Positions 1 to 9,571 are shown, counted from the first letter of the stretch. The stretch: DNA of 64,000 bases from Herbiconiux sp. VKM Ac-1786 (GCF_015350805.1 NZ_JADKSG010000002.1:744001-808000); one strand, 5' to 3'. Notes: generated by a model from the letters alone, not told the origin. Made by a program: numbers and translations.

Positions 1-761
1 TCTCGGCCTGCGCCTCCAGCACGGAGTCGATCGCCAACGCCTACGACCACCTGCAGGCCGGTCTCGCCGACATCATCATCGCCGGAGGGTCGGAGGCGGC
101 CATCCACCCGCTGCCGATCGCCTCGTTCGCGTCGATGCAGGCGCTGTCCAAGCGCAACGACGACCCCGCCACCGCCTCGCGCCCCTACGACCTCACCCGG
201 GACGGCTTCGTGCTCGGCGAGGGCGGCGCCGCCCTCGTGCTCGAGACCGAGGAGCACGCGCTGGCCCGCGGCGCCCGCATCTACGCCGAGCTGCTCGGCG
301 GAGCGGTCACGAGCGACGCGTACCACATCACCGCTCCCGACCCCGAGGGTTCGGCGGCGGCCCGCGCGATGCTCGCGGCCATCTCGAACGCCGGCTACTC
401 GCTCGACGACGTCGCGCACATCAACGCCCACGCCACCTCGACCCCGGTCGGAGACATCGCGGAGTACAAGGCGATGGAGCACGTGTTCGGCGAGCGTCTG
501 GCGGGCATCCCGGTGTCGGCCACGAAGGCCTCGACCGGTCACCTCCTGGGCGGTGCCGGTGGCATCGAGGCGATCTTCACGGTGCTGGCGCTGCACGAGC
601 GCACCGCGCCGCCGACGATCAACCTCACCGAGGCCGACCCGGCCATCCCGCTCGACGTGGTGCGCGAGCCGCGCACCCTCCCCGAGGGCGACCTCGTGGC
701 GATCAGCAACTCCTTCGGCTTCGGCGGCCACAACGCCGTCATCGCCTTCAAGACGGCCTGA
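1..761 (+). CDS. fabF: beta-ketoacyl-ACP synthase II (FabF), 5' end outside window
   Basis: Condensing enzyme of type II fatty acid elongation (malonyl-ACP plus acyl-ACP), cytosolic. The first full codon is at position 3, and 252 residues remain of the usual roughly 410. The visible part opens with the active-site Cys in SACAS, then gives the catalytic His in NAHATSTPVGD and the Lys/His loop KASTGHLLGGAGG, followed by the glycine-rich C-terminus ending NSFGFGGHNAVI. The only abnormality is truncation by the window edge. In actinobacteria it normally closes the fabD-fabH-acpP-fabF operon, and the convergent DUF3145 gene next door is its usual neighbour. FabF rather than FabB is inferred from that context. 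Confidence 0.95.
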   Translation, partial: SACASSTESIANAYDHLQAGLADIIIAGGSEAAIHPLPIASFASMQALSKRNDDPATASRPYDLTRDGFVLGEGGAALVLETEEHALARGARIYAELLGGAVTSDAYHITAPDPEGSAAARAMLAAISNAGYSLDDVAHINAHATSTPVGDIAEYKAMEHVFGERLAGIPVSATKASTGHLLGGAGGIEAIFTVLALHERTAPPTINLTEADPAIPLDVVREPRTLPEGDLVAISNSFGFGGHNAVIAFKTA

Positions 762-770
762 CCCGTGTGA

Positions 771-802
771 GCTGATGCCCGCCCCCGCGGGCGGGCGTCA
801 GC
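771..802. terminator. bidirectional terminator-like hairpin between fabF and DUF3145
   Basis: Arms at 771-783 and 790-802 pair over 13 positions with one G-T wobble around a 6-nt loop. The hairpin lies between two convergent genes and includes the stop codon of the minus-strand gene (798-800). There is no long T tract, as is common in high-GC actinobacteria. Confidence 0.6.
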
Positions 803-1304
803 CGAAGGAGCGGTGCAGCCAGACCACGGGCGACATGTCGCTGGCGTAGCGGAAGGGCTCGAGCTCGTCGTCCCACGCCTGGCCGAGGGCGAGCCGCAGC
901 TCGCGGTGCAGCTCGAGGGCGTTGGTTCCGGCCGACTCCATGGCGCTGCGGATACGGTCCTCCGGGATGACGGTGTTGCCCGCGCTGTCGACCTGCGCGT
1001 AGAAGACGCCGAGGTCGGGCGTGTGCATCCACCGGCCGCCGTCGGTGCCCTCGCTGGGCTCCTCGGTCACCTCGTAGCGCAGGTGCTCCCAGCCGCGCAG
1101 GGCCGAGGCGATGGCGGCGCCCGTGCCGGGCTCGCCCTCCCAGTAGAAGTCGGCCCGCTGGGTGCCGCGCAGCACGGGCTGCTCGATCCAGTCGAAGTTC
1201 ACCGCACGACCGATAGCGCGACCTGCGGCCCACTCGATGTGGGGGCAGAGCGCGCGGGGAGCGGAGTGGACGTAGACCACTCCGCGAGCACCGTTCGCCG
1301 CCAT
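798..1304 (-). CDS. DUF3145 family protein
   Basis: A 168-residue soluble protein of unknown function, recognised as DUF3145 by its overall sequence: an N-terminal GVVYVHSAPRALCPHIEWA segment and conserved WEHLRYEVTEEPS and LGVFYAQVDSAGN segments. The family is essentially actinobacterial and is repeatedly found beside fabF, as here, where the two genes converge. The ATG at 1304 is preceded by GGAGAAGAAA, a good ribosome binding site. No signal peptide or membrane segment is seen. A role in lipid metabolism is suggested only by the neighbourhood. Confidence 0.9.
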   Translation of the reverse strand: MAANGARGVVYVHSAPRALCPHIEWAAGRAIGRAVNFDWIEQPVLRGTQRADFYWEGEPGTGAAIASALRGWEHLRYEVTEEPSEGTDGGRWMHTPDLGVFYAQVDSAGNTVIPEDRIRSAMESAGTNALELHRELRLALGQAWDDELEPFRYASDMSPVVWLHRSFG

Positions 1305-1448
1305 TTTCTTCTCCGTTCGTGAGGGACGTCTTCCCCAACGGCCTCTGTGAACGCAGTGATGGCGGTGCTATCCAGTTGTGATCTCATTGTGCCAGTGCCG
1401 ATCCCCGAATCACAACCGTGTCATCCGCGGTTCGCGAACCTCACAGCC

Positions 1449-1454
1449 TAGACT
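1449..1454 (+). promoter_or_regulatory. -10 box TAGACT upstream of the PadR gene
   Basis: TAGACT fits the actinobacterial TANNNT -10 pattern about 65 nt before the padR start. The 1305-1518 interval also holds the divergent DUF3145 promoter and otherwise shows nothing recognisable. Confidence 0.45.
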
Positions 1455-1518
1455 CGCGATTGTCTACGGAGTGAACAATTCCGGGTGAGCGCCCGGACGG
1501 CCGGGCGGGAGGAGCAGC

Positions 1519-2064
1519 ATGTCGATCCGATCGGGCATCCTGGCGGTGCTGACCGCCACCGACGCCTACGGCCTGCAGCTGCACGGCGAGCTCGAGGAGC
1601 GCACGGAGCGCGTCGGACGGGTGAACGTGGGCCAGATCTACTCGACGCTCGACCGGCTCGTCACGGCGGGGCTCGTGCGGGCATCCGGAGCCACCGACGA
1701 CGGGCTGCCGCTCTACGGCCTCACCGACGAGGGCGCCGCCGCCGCCGAGGCCTGGCTGGCCGACGCGTCGACCGACGGCGCCGACCCCTGGGGCGACACC
1801 ACGTTCAAGGTGCTGCTGGCCACGAGCCTCGGGCACGAGGGGGCCCCGGCACTCGTCGCGCGCTACCGCACGGCCTGGCGGCGCGAGGCGACCGCGGCCG
1901 AGGGGCACTCCCCCGGCGAGCTCGCGCGACGACGGCTCGCCACGGCCGCCCTGGCCTGGCTCGACGACCTCGAGGCGCTGCCGGGCGGCCTCGAGGCCCT
2001 CGCCACCCCGCTACGGAACGAGCGCCCCCGTCGAGGCCGCCGACCGGCGACGCCGCCAGAGTGA
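1519..2064 (+). CDS. PadR family transcriptional regulator
   Basis: 181-residue DNA-binding regulator. Residues 1-75 form the PadR winged helix: helices over SIRSGILAVLTATDAYGLQL, the recognition region VNVGQIYSTLDRLVTAGLV, and the wing GLPLYGLTDEGAAAAEAWL. The C-terminal half is a long helical dimerisation segment, as in PadR subfamily 1 proteins. The ATG is preceded by GGGAGGAGCAGC, a strong ribosome binding site. Its last 54 bp overlap the 3' end of the convergent transglutaminase gene. Such regulators usually control a neighbouring efflux or stress gene, but no obvious target is adjacent. Confidence 0.9.
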   Translation: MSIRSGILAVLTATDAYGLQLHGELEERTERVGRVNVGQIYSTLDRLVTAGLVRASGATDDGLPLYGLTDEGAAAAEAWLADASTDGADPWGDTTFKVLLATSLGHEGAPALVARYRTAWRREATAAEGHSPGELARRRLATAALAWLDDLEALPGGLEALATPLRNERPRRGRRPATPPE

Positions 2065-4458
2065 CACCGGCAGGTATCGCGCGAGCGCCCGGTCACGCGG
2101 CTGCGCCTGGGCGTCGAGCCCGCTGATCACGGCCTCGAGGTCGCGCCCGATGCGGGCACGGGTCTCGTCGCTCGCGCTGCCGGGCGGGGCGTACTGCTCG
2201 AACTCGGCCGCCACCCGCAGCCGCACGAGGGCGTCGACCGGCACCATGTTCTCGGCCGTCAGGCGCTGCTCGACGTCGGCGAGCGTGTCGCCGTGCGAGC
2301 GCTGCAGCCGGTGGTCGTCCAGGGTGTCCTCGAGCTCGAGCCAGGCGAGCGTGCCCGGCTGCGGGTCGGTGGCGAGGCGGCGGAGGCGCCCGCGGCGCAC
2401 GAGCCGGCGGGCCGCGAAGGGCGCCAGCACGATCAGCGCCACGGCCACGAGCACCCCGGCGAAGATCGACCAGCCGCGCACCTGCGCGAGCACCTGCTGC
2501 TCGGCCGACTGGGTGGCGCCGACGTCGCCGCGTTCGGGGCCGGCGGTGTTCGTCGCCGTGGAGGTGGAGCTCGGCGCCGGAGCGGTCGACCCGGTCGTCG
2601 ACTGCTGCGCGTAGTCGGGGAGGCTGTAGTCGGGGGGCGTGATGTTCAGCCCCGGTGTCGGCTCGAAGGGCAGCCAGCCGATGCCCTCGAAGTACAGCTC
2701 GGGCCAGGCGTGCAGCTGGTCGGTGTAGACCTCGTACACCGGCCGGCCATCGGCCGTGCTGTCGGCGGTCTGTCCGGGTGCGTAGCCCACCGCGATGCGC
2801 GAGGGGATGCCGAGCGTGCGCGCCATCACGGCCATCGCGGCCGAGAAGTGCACGCAGTAGCCTTCCTTCTTCTCGAGGAAGGCGGCGATCATCTCGGCAT
2901 TGCTGCCGTCGTAGCCGTTCGAGGCGGGCGCGGCGAGCGAGTAGCGGAACTGCCCCGAGCGGAAGAACTCCTGCAGCGCGACCGCCCGGTCGTAGTTCGT
3001 CGCCGCTCCGGCGGTGACCGTCGAGGCCTCCTGCGCGATGACCGGCGGCAGGTCGCCCGGAAGTGCCAGGTAACCGGCGAGGTCGTCGGGCACGGTGGCG
3101 CCGGCGGTGGCGAGCTGCTCGGCGGTCGGCGCGACCGCGAGGCTCGTGACCTCGTAGTTGATGCCCCGGGTGTCGCCCTGCAGGTCGGTGACCGTGAACG
3201 TGTTCGGCGTGATCAGCCAGTTGCCGCTCAGCGAGTCGACCTGCTGGCTCGGGTAGGGCAGCGGCAGCCAGTCGCTGCGGAGCGCCGCGATCGAGACGCT
3301 GGTGCTGACGTCGGTGACCGGCACGTCGGCGGCGAGGCCCGGCGGCGTGCCGAACTGCTGCCCCTCGTAGGAGACGCCGTCGTAGGGCGCCTCGGGCTGC
3401 CAGGTGCCGCCCGAGAAGTCGCTCAGGTTCACCATCTTGAGGTAGAGGCCCTCCTCGGAGGACGTCGAGTAGGTGAGGGAGAGCACCGGGTCGCTGCGGC
3501 GCAGGTCGCGGCCGAGCTGGATCGTGGGGTCGACGCCGGTGGCGTAGGTCGACGCGAACGGGGTGCCGTCGCCCTGCTCGGTGAGATCGCGGGCGGTGAG
3601 CCCGGGCGTCACCGTGGGCAGCACGACCATCGCGGCGACGGCCGCGGCGGCGAGCCCCAGGGCGAGCGCCGGGTTGCGGCCGCCCGCGGTGGGCCGGATG
3701 CCCGTGGTGGGCCCCGTGCGCAAGCCCGACCCGGTTCGCGCCCCCATCCCGATGCGCGCCCCCGTCCACAGCACCAGCAGGAACGCGAGCCCGGTGAGCA
3801 CGTACACCAGCACCTGCGGCTCGTCCCGCCGCACCAGGGGCGCGATGGTGAGCACGGCGAGCGGGCCGGTGCCGCTGAGCGCGGGCACCCGGAGGCCGTT
3901 GGCCAGCTCGTCGCTGACGAGCGCGATCAGCCCGATCGACATGACCAGCAGCTGCGTCAGCTCGGGCACGGCGACGGCGGGCACCTCCTGCACCGCGATC
4001 GACTCCCGCGCGGCCGCGAGGTCGGCCGAGATGTCGGCGACGGTGTCGAGGGTCGGCAGCACCAGCCAGGTGGTTCCGGGGGCGTACAGCAGCACGACGA
4101 TCGCCACCCAGACGAGCACCGCCGCGCCGATCACCACCACCTCGGGCACCCCGCGGGCGCGCAGCAGCGCCGAGACGCCGAGCAGCACGACGACCATCGC
4201 CATGGTGGCGAGCCACCAGCCGACACCCTGCAGGAGCGGCGAGAGGCTGAACAGGGCGAAGCCCATGGTCAGGCCGACGGCGAGCGTCGTCTTCCAGGCT
4301 CCCCGCCGTTCGCGGCGACGGGCGGCGGATGCGCGTCCGCGCTCGCTCGTCGGCCGATCGCCACGGCCTCCGCCGCCCGCCGGCGCGGGGCGGGAACGGT
4401 CGCGCGGCGAGCCTCCGGGTGCCGCCGAGGGAGCGGGCGGGCGCAGGACGGTGCTCAT
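2011..4458 (-). CDS. transglutaminase-like membrane protein (TgpA / DUF3488 type)
   Basis: 815 residues. A charged N-terminal tail (about 1-55) is followed by several hydrophobic segments to about residue 265, a large extracytoplasmic part with a transglutaminase core, another membrane helix after a Ser/Thr/Ala-rich linker, and a cytosolic tail. The core has Cys near residue 535 in KEGYCVHFSAAMA and His near 583 in LHAWPELYF; the third position reads FEPTPG, Glu where classical transglutaminases have Asp. Its ATG overlaps the DUF58 stop (ATGA), so it is the third gene of moxR-DUF58-transglutaminase. Related sets are linked to envelope functions; the substrate is unknown. Confidence 0.88.
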   Translation of the reverse strand: MSTVLRPPAPSAAPGGSPRDRSRPAPAGGGGRGDRPTSERGRASAARRRERRGAWKTTLAVGLTMGFALFSLSPLLQGVGWWLATMAMVVVLLGVSALLRARGVPEVVVIGAAVLVWVAIVVLLYAPGTTWLVLPTLDTVADISADLAAARESIAVQEVPAVAVPELTQLLVMSIGLIALVSDELANGLRVPALSGTGPLAVLTIAPLVRRDEPQVLVYVLTGLAFLLVLWTGARIGMGARTGSGLRTGPTTGIRPTAGGRNPALALGLAAAAVAAMVVLPTVTPGLTARDLTEQGDGTPFASTYATGVDPTIQLGRDLRRSDPVLSLTYSTSSEEGLYLKMVNLSDFSGGTWQPEAPYDGVSYEGQQFGTPPGLAADVPVTDVSTSVSIAALRSDWLPLPYPSQQVDSLSGNWLITPNTFTVTDLQGDTRGINYEVTSLAVAPTAEQLATAGATVPDDLAGYLALPGDLPPVIAQEASTVTAGAATNYDRAVALQEFFRSGQFRYSLAAPASNGYDGSNAEMIAAFLEKKEGYCVHFSAAMAVMARTLGIPSRIAVGYAPGQTADSTADGRPVYEVYTDQLHAWPELYFEGIGWLPFEPTPGLNITPPDYSLPDYAQQSTTGSTAPAPSSTSTATNTAGPERGDVGATQSAEQQVLAQVRGWSIFAGVLVAVALIVLAPFAARRLVRRGRLRRLATDPQPGTLAWLELEDTLDDHRLQRSHGDTLADVEQRLTAENMVPVDALVRLRVAAEFEQYAPPGSASDETRARIGRDLEAVISGLDAQAQPRDRALARYLPVSLWRRRRSAASTGALVP

Positions 4459-5714
4459 GCGAGCCCCCGCGCCTCGCCGAGCGACCGCCAGAGGGCGGGC
4501 AGGCTCTCGTCGGGAGAGCAGTCGACCACGGTCCAGCCCGACGAGCGCAGCTCGGCGGAGACGGGCGCGGCGGTGGCCCGGGCATCCGTCTCACCGACCA
4601 CGAAGACGACGGCGTGCGAGGACATGGCGGCGAGGCCCCGGATGCGGTCGGCGGCACCGGGCGCGCTCGACACGATGGCGAACACGGGCGGGGCGTCGGG
4701 CGAGGTGAGCGCCGCCTCGTCGACGGCGGCCCGGAAGTCGCTCGCGTCGTGCACCGCGTCGGGGCCGGTGCGGGCGAGCTCGCGCACCGCGCGCGACGCC
4801 CCGAACGGTGCCACGAGCACCTCGGCGCCGTCTCCGGCGCCGTGGCCGACGAGCCGCACGCCGAAACCCTCGCTCATCAGGTGCACGGCGATGGATGCCA
4901 TGGTGCTGACGGCCCACTCGAAGTCGTCGCCCGGCACGAAGGAGTGGGCGTCGAGCAGGATGACCGCGTCCTGGTCGTTGCGCTGGTCGTCCTGCCGCAC
5001 CATCAGCTCGCCGTGCTTGGCGGTGGCGGGCCAGTGCACGCGCCGCATCGAGTCACCGGGGAGGTACTTGCGCGCGATCACGTCCTGCTCCCCCGCACCC
5101 ACGAGCCGGCGCGAGACCTGCTCGGCGCCGTCGCCGGTGGACAGCCGCAGGTCGATGCGCGCCAGCTCGTACACCGTCGGGGTGATCAGCACGGTGTCGG
5201 TGCCGCCGAAGCCGAGCCGTCGCGTGGCGCAGCCGAAGGGGTCGGTGAGCGTGAGCTCGAGCGGGCCGATCGGATGCTCGCCCCGCCGGCCCGTGTCGAG
5301 CGGGTAGTCCAGCCGCTGCACCGGCGGCTCGTCGAGCGTCGAGGAGGAGTAGCGCTCGAGCGGCGGGAACAGGGCGGGCGGAGCGGGCTCGAGCGGCGGA
5401 GCCGTGCGCTCGCGCCAGGCGGCGGCGGGAGTGCGGAGGCTCCCCCAGTTCTGCAGGAACATCGAGACCGTGACGGCCTGGCCCACGGTGCCCGACTCGG
5501 GGCTGAACCGGCGGCGCACGGTGATCGCGATTCGCCGCAGCGCCACCCAGGCGAGCGAGAGCAGGGGCACGGCGAGCAGGAAGCAGGCGAGGTAGGCGAG
5601 CTCCTGGCGGCGGAACAGCTGGGTCAGCACGAGCACGACGACGCCGGCTGCGACGAAGCCCCAGCCGCGCGCGGTCAGGCGCGGCAGGGAGCGGGTGGGA
5701 CGGGGTGTGGGCAC
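4455..5714 (-). CDS. DUF58 domain-containing protein
   Basis: 419 residues starting at GTG 5714, 2 nt after the moxR stop. Two hydrophobic helices (about residues 15-60) are followed by a beta-rich region and the DUF58 core with the hallmark segment RKYLPGDSMRRVHWPATAKHG near residues 210-235. A vWA-like fold follows (AVILLDAHS), whose first motif lacks a full DxSxS metal site. DUF58 proteins are typically encoded beside MoxR AAA ATPases and transglutaminase proteins and are thought to be their partners at the membrane. Both ends touch neighbours, so this is one transcript. Confidence 0.9.
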   Translation of the reverse strand: MPTPRPTRSLPRLTARGWGFVAAGVVVLVLTQLFRRQELAYLACFLLAVPLLSLAWVALRRIAITVRRRFSPESGTVGQAVTVSMFLQNWGSLRTPAAAWRERTAPPLEPAPPALFPPLERYSSSTLDEPPVQRLDYPLDTGRRGEHPIGPLELTLTDPFGCATRRLGFGGTDTVLITPTVYELARIDLRLSTGDGAEQVSRRLVGAGEQDVIARKYLPGDSMRRVHWPATAKHGELMVRQDDQRNDQDAVILLDAHSFVPGDDFEWAVSTMASIAVHLMSEGFGVRLVGHGAGDGAEVLVAPFGASRAVRELARTGPDAVHDASDFRAAVDEAALTSPDAPPVFAIVSSAPGAADRIRGLAAMSSHAVVFVVGETDARATAAPVSAELRSSGWTVVDCSPDESLPALWRSLGEARGLA

Positions 5715-5716
5715 GG

Positions 5717-6750
<1,034 letters not shown>

Positions 6751-6754
<4 letters not shown>

Positions 6755-6813
6755 GGGCGGGGGTCTCCTCGATCGACGGCGATGCAGGGACGGGCCGGGG
6801 TGGGCACGCGCAT
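6751..6813 (-). CDS. possible 20-codon leaderless leader ORF coupled to moxR
   Basis: ATG at 6813 lies 7 nt after TATCGT, a TANNNT hexamer, and opens a 20-residue frame (Arg/Pro-rich, starting MRVPTP) whose TGA overlaps the moxR GTG start as GTGA. This is an inference from spacing and overlap only, and the peptide has no recognisable motif. If translated it could couple moxR expression to upstream initiation. Confidence 0.3.
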
Positions 6814-6904
6814 GACAATCACGATAAGCGCCAGGGCCGACAATTTCACCCCATACTCAGGGGCTGCATAGACGGCTCACACGCTGGCTGGTGCCCGGAG
6901 GCGC

Positions 6905-7063
6905 TCAGAGGAAGCGCTGCAGGGCGAGGTAGACGAGCACGCTCGTGATCAGGAGGGCCGCGACGACGACGACCGGCGCGAACGCCCGGTGTCCCGACAG
7001 CCTCTGCCACGGCGTCGACAGCTCGGGCCGCCGGAAGTCCTTCTTCACGTCTCGTTCCGCCAT
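6905..7063 (-). CDS. small single-pass membrane protein, hypothetical
   Basis: 52 residues. The start at ATG 7063 is chosen because GGAGGGG precedes it by a few bases; an upstream in-frame start gives an improbable Arg/Pro-rich extension. A charged N-terminal half (MAERDVKKDFRRPELSTPWQ) is followed by one hydrophobic helix (AFAPVVVVAALLITSVLVYLA) ending near the C-terminus. It looks like a cytosol-facing tail-anchored protein. I do not recognise a family. It lies between moxR and a tRNA, with a perfect 16-bp palindrome upstream. Confidence 0.6.
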   Translation of the reverse strand: MAERDVKKDFRRPELSTPWQRLSGHRAFAPVVVVAALLITSVLVYLALQRFL

Positions 7064-7086
7064 GCGCCCCTCCGCTGCCGACCGCT

Positions 7087-7102
7087 GACGGGACGTCCCG
7101 TC
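7087..7102. promoter_or_regulatory. perfect 16-bp palindrome upstream of the small membrane gene
   Basis: GACGGGACGTCCCGTC reads identically on both strands and lies about 24 bp upstream of the small-membrane-protein start. Size, symmetry and location fit a dimeric repressor operator; no regulator can be named. Confidence 0.35.
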
Positions 7103-7193
7103 GAGGGTTCTTCGGAGCGGGGTGCCCCCCGGATTGGTCACAGGGTGTCGGTGGGTCACAGGCGCCGATGGGCTACAGGGCGCAGGACATCGG

Positions 7194-7267
7194 TAGGGCG
7201 GACGGGACTTGAACCCGTGACCGACGGATTATGAGTCCGCTGCTCTGACCAGCTGAGCTACCGCCCC
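7194..7267 (-). tRNA. tRNA with CAU anticodon (elongator Met or Ile2)
   Basis: A full cloverleaf reads on the minus strand: acceptor GGGGCGG/CCGCCCT with a G1-U72 wobble, D arm GCTCAGCTGGTCAGAGC, anticodon arm CGGACTCATAATCCG with a 7-nt loop and anticodon CAT, T arm ACGGGTTCAAGTCCCGT and discriminator A73. CCA is not encoded. It lacks initiator features (three G-C pairs in the anticodon stem, unpaired 1-72). The variable loop and T loop resemble bacterial tRNA-Ile2 as much as elongator Met; TilS-dependent lysidine modification would decide. Confidence 0.93.
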
Positions 7268-7326
7268 GAGACCGCGGCCGGGCAGCCGCGGAATCGAGAC
7301 AACGATACCCTGCCCCGCGGCCTCGC

Positions 7327-8586
7327 TCAGGCCGGCGGCGTGCTCGACACGGGGTGCGGCGCCTCGGGCACGGCCTCCCCGCGGTAGATGTGCTCGAACG
7401 TCGTGAGCGTGCGCTGGATGTCGTGGGCCTCCACGATGTGCAGCGACTCGTTCTTGAAGCGGTCGAGCTCCTCCTTCGGCAGGGTGAGCACGCGCTCCAG
7501 CCGGTCGGCCAGCGCCTGGGCGTCGCCCGGGGCGAAGAGGTAGCCGTTCTCGCCGTCGTGCACGAGGTGCGGCAGCGCCATGGCGTCGGCGGCGACCACG
7601 GGCAGCCCGCTCGCCATCGCCTCCATGGTCGCGATGCTCTGCAGCTCGGCGATCGAGGGCATGGCGAAGACGGTGGCGCGCGTGTACAGGCGCTGCTTCT
7701 CCTCCTCGGTGACGTAGCCGGTGAAGCTGACGCGGTCGCCGATGCCGAGCTGCTGGGCCATGGCCTGCAGGTTCTTCAGCTGGTCGCCGCCGCCGACGAT
7801 GTCGAGCTTCACGTCGAGCGAGGCGGGCAGCAGCTGGATGGCCTTGAGCAGCACGTCGAGGTGCTTCTCACCGGTCACGCGGCCGACGAAGATCACCCGG
7901 TTCTCGGCGCGCGGTGCGAAGTCGGGCTTGAAGAGGGAGGCGTCGACGCCGCAGGAGATGGCGTAGACGTCGTGCAGGCCGGTCTCCTTCTCGAAGTAGT
8001 CGGCGGCGCGCCGGGTGGGGGCGGTGACGGCGTCGGCGCGCACGAACGAGCGCCGGGCCGCGGCCCACGCGAGCCCGATCGCCCAGTTCTGCAGGAACTT
8101 CGGGATGCCCGTGAACGCGAGCATGTTCTCGGGCATGAAGTGGTTCGTGCCGACGATGCGGATGCCGCGCTTCTCGGCCTCGGTCGAGAGCCCGCGGCCG
8201 ATGATGATGTGCGACTGGAAGTGCACCACGTCGGGCTGCACCTCGTCGATGATGCGGGCGCTGTTCTGCCGGATGCGCCACGGCATCGCGAAGCGCAGCC
8301 AGTCGTGCGGGTACCAGCGCCAGCTGTACAGGCGGTGCGCGGTGATCACCTGGCCGTCGTAGACCTCTTTCCAGGTGCCGTGCTTGCGGCCGGCGGAGGG
8401 CGCCACGACGTGCACCTCGTGTCCGCGCGAGGCGAGACCCGAGGCGAGGTGCTCGGAGAAGCGGGCCGAGCCGTTGACGTCGGGCGAGAAGGTGTCGGCG
8501 CCGATCAGGATGCGCAGCGGCCGGTCCGTCGTGCCGGGTGCCGGCCGGGCATCCGGTGCGGTGTTCGGATCACGGGAGTCAGTCAA
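7327..8586 (-). CDS. glycosyltransferase family 4 type
   Basis: 419 residues with GT-B fold. The N-terminal Rossmann half starts RILIGADTFSPDVNGSARF with the Gly-rich loop typical of GT4 enzymes. The C-terminal half has RVIFVGRVTGEKHLDVLL and the donor-binding region MPSIAELQSIATMEAMASGLPVVA, with the EX7E-type first Glu in AELQS. Start is TTG 8586 with AAGGAAG 8 nt before it. Related actinobacterial enzymes add mannose or other hexoses to lipids or polysaccharides; the acceptor cannot be told here. It is probably transcribed from a TAGGGT -10 that contains the stop codon of the upstream gene. Confidence 0.88.
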   Translation of the reverse strand: MTDSRDPNTAPDARPAPGTTDRPLRILIGADTFSPDVNGSARFSEHLASGLASRGHEVHVVAPSAGRKHGTWKEVYDGQVITAHRLYSWRWYPHDWLRFAMPWRIRQNSARIIDEVQPDVVHFQSHIIIGRGLSTEAEKRGIRIVGTNHFMPENMLAFTGIPKFLQNWAIGLAWAAARRSFVRADAVTAPTRRAADYFEKETGLHDVYAISCGVDASLFKPDFAPRAENRVIFVGRVTGEKHLDVLLKAIQLLPASLDVKLDIVGGGDQLKNLQAMAQQLGIGDRVSFTGYVTEEEKQRLYTRATVFAMPSIAELQSIATMEAMASGLPVVAADAMALPHLVHDGENGYLFAPGDAQALADRLERVLTLPKEELDRFKNESLHIVEAHDIQRTLTTFEHIYRGEAVPEAPHPVSSTPPA

Positions 8587-8653
8587 ACCGTCGTCTTCCT
8601 TGGAATGGGGGCGGGCCGCACGACGGCGGACACCGCGGGTTGTGGAGAAAACT

Positions 8654-8659
8654 ACCCTA
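8654..8659 (-). promoter_or_regulatory. -10 box TAGGGT for the glycosyltransferase, containing the upstream stop codon
   Basis: The first three bases are the TAG stop (8657-8659) of the DMT-type gene. The hexamer lies about 67 nt before the TTG start, leaving a leader long enough for the visible ribosome binding site. Confidence 0.45.
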
Positions 8660-9571
8660 GTGCTGTGCCTGAGGATGGTAGCGCGCCAGCCCGAACACGC
8701 CGACGACCGCCACCGCGCCGCAGGCGATGAAGGCGAACATCGCCCAGAGCGGCGCCTGCGACGCCTCGCCGAGCACGAGGATGCCGATGCCGACCGCGAC
8801 GAGCGGGTCGATCACGGTAAGGCCGGCGATCACGAGGTCGGGCGGGCCGGACGAGTAGGCATTCTGCACGAAGTAGCCGCCGAGCGCCGCGGCGGCCAGC
8901 AGGCCGATCAGGGCCAGCACGGTGAGCCACTCGAAGTCGGCCTGGAAGATGCGGCTGATCACGACCTTCGCGAGCGTGGCGACGAAGCCGTAGAGCACGC
9001 CGGCGCCCACGATGTAGGCGATGGCCTTGAAGCGGCGGCGGAGGAACGCGAAGCCCACCGCGAACAGCGCCAGCACGACCGCGAGCACGATCAGGATGAC
9101 GATGAGCTCGCGGGTGCCCACCGGCTTGTCGACCGCGGTGAAGGCGGCGACCAGCACGAACAGCCCCACGCCGCCGACGCACAGCATGATCGAGACGATC
9201 GAGCTGCGGTTGAGCTTGACCTTGCTCACGCGGGAGTTCAGCACCGCCGTGATCACGAGCGCGACCGCACCGAGCGGCTGCACCACGATGATGGGCGAGA
9301 AACCGAGGCTGGTGAGCTGGAAGACGATCGCGAGGCCGAGCATGACGGTGCCGAGCACCCAGGACGGCCGGCCGAGCAGCGCCATCATCTGGCGGCCGTT
9401 CAGGCCCTTGTCGGCCTGGTTCGTCCTCGCCTCGACCTTCGCGACGCCGCGGTGCTGGAACTGCGCACCGAGGCTGAGGAAGACGGCTCCGACGAGGGCG
9501 AGCGGGATGCCGATGAACTGCTTCGGGTCGAGATCGATCGGCTCGGTCAGCTGAAGCATGTCGAGAGGCAC
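8657..9571 (-). CDS. DMT (EamA-like) multi-pass membrane transporter
   Basis: 304 residues with about nine to ten hydrophobic helices arranged as two related halves, as in the drug/metabolite transporter superfamily. The first half has the loop SLGAQFQHRGVAKVE after helix 1 and PIIVVQPLGAVALV, the second IDPLVAVGIGILVLGEA near the C-terminus, both conserved in DMT and NIPA-like proteins. Start is taken as GTG 9571 because TACTGT lies exactly 6 nt upstream (leaderless); ATG 9559 is possible. Substrate unknown. It is divergent from def with only 42 bp between. Confidence 0.8.
   Translation of the reverse strand: MPLDMLQLTEPIDLDPKQFIGIPLALVGAVFLSLGAQFQHRGVAKVEARTNQADKGLNGRQMMALLGRPSWVLGTVMLGLAIVFQLTSLGFSPIIVVQPLGAVALVITAVLNSRVSKVKLNRSSIVSIMLCVGGVGLFVLVAAFTAVDKPVGTRELIVILIVLAVVLALFAVGFAFLRRRFKAIAYIVGAGVLYGFVATLAKVVISRIFQADFEWLTVLALIGLLAAAALGGYFVQNAYSSGPPDLVIAGLTVIDPLVAVGIGILVLGEASQAPLWAMFAFIACGAVAVVGVFGLARYHPQAQH

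Noticed and set aside
1199-1387. Short minus-strand frame spanning the DUF3145 start
   Set aside because: It overlaps the DUF3145 gene in another frame, has no ribosome binding site and no recognisable composition.
2293-5307. A roughly 1000-codon open frame opposite the transglutaminase and DUF58 genes
   Set aside because: High-GC DNA leaves long stop-free antisense frames. Its translation is Arg/Gly/His-rich without domains, and the minus-strand genes have clear motifs.
7194-7267. tRNA gene as a phage or island attachment site
   Set aside because: No integrase or direct repeat of the tRNA 3' end is visible nearby, and flanking genes are ordinary chromosomal genes.
8664-8729. Plus-strand 21-codon frame with TACCCT 6 nt before its GTG
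   Set aside because: It is antisense to the end of the DMT gene and Arg/Pro-rich; the same bases are better explained as the minus-strand TAGGGT promoter of the glycosyltransferase.
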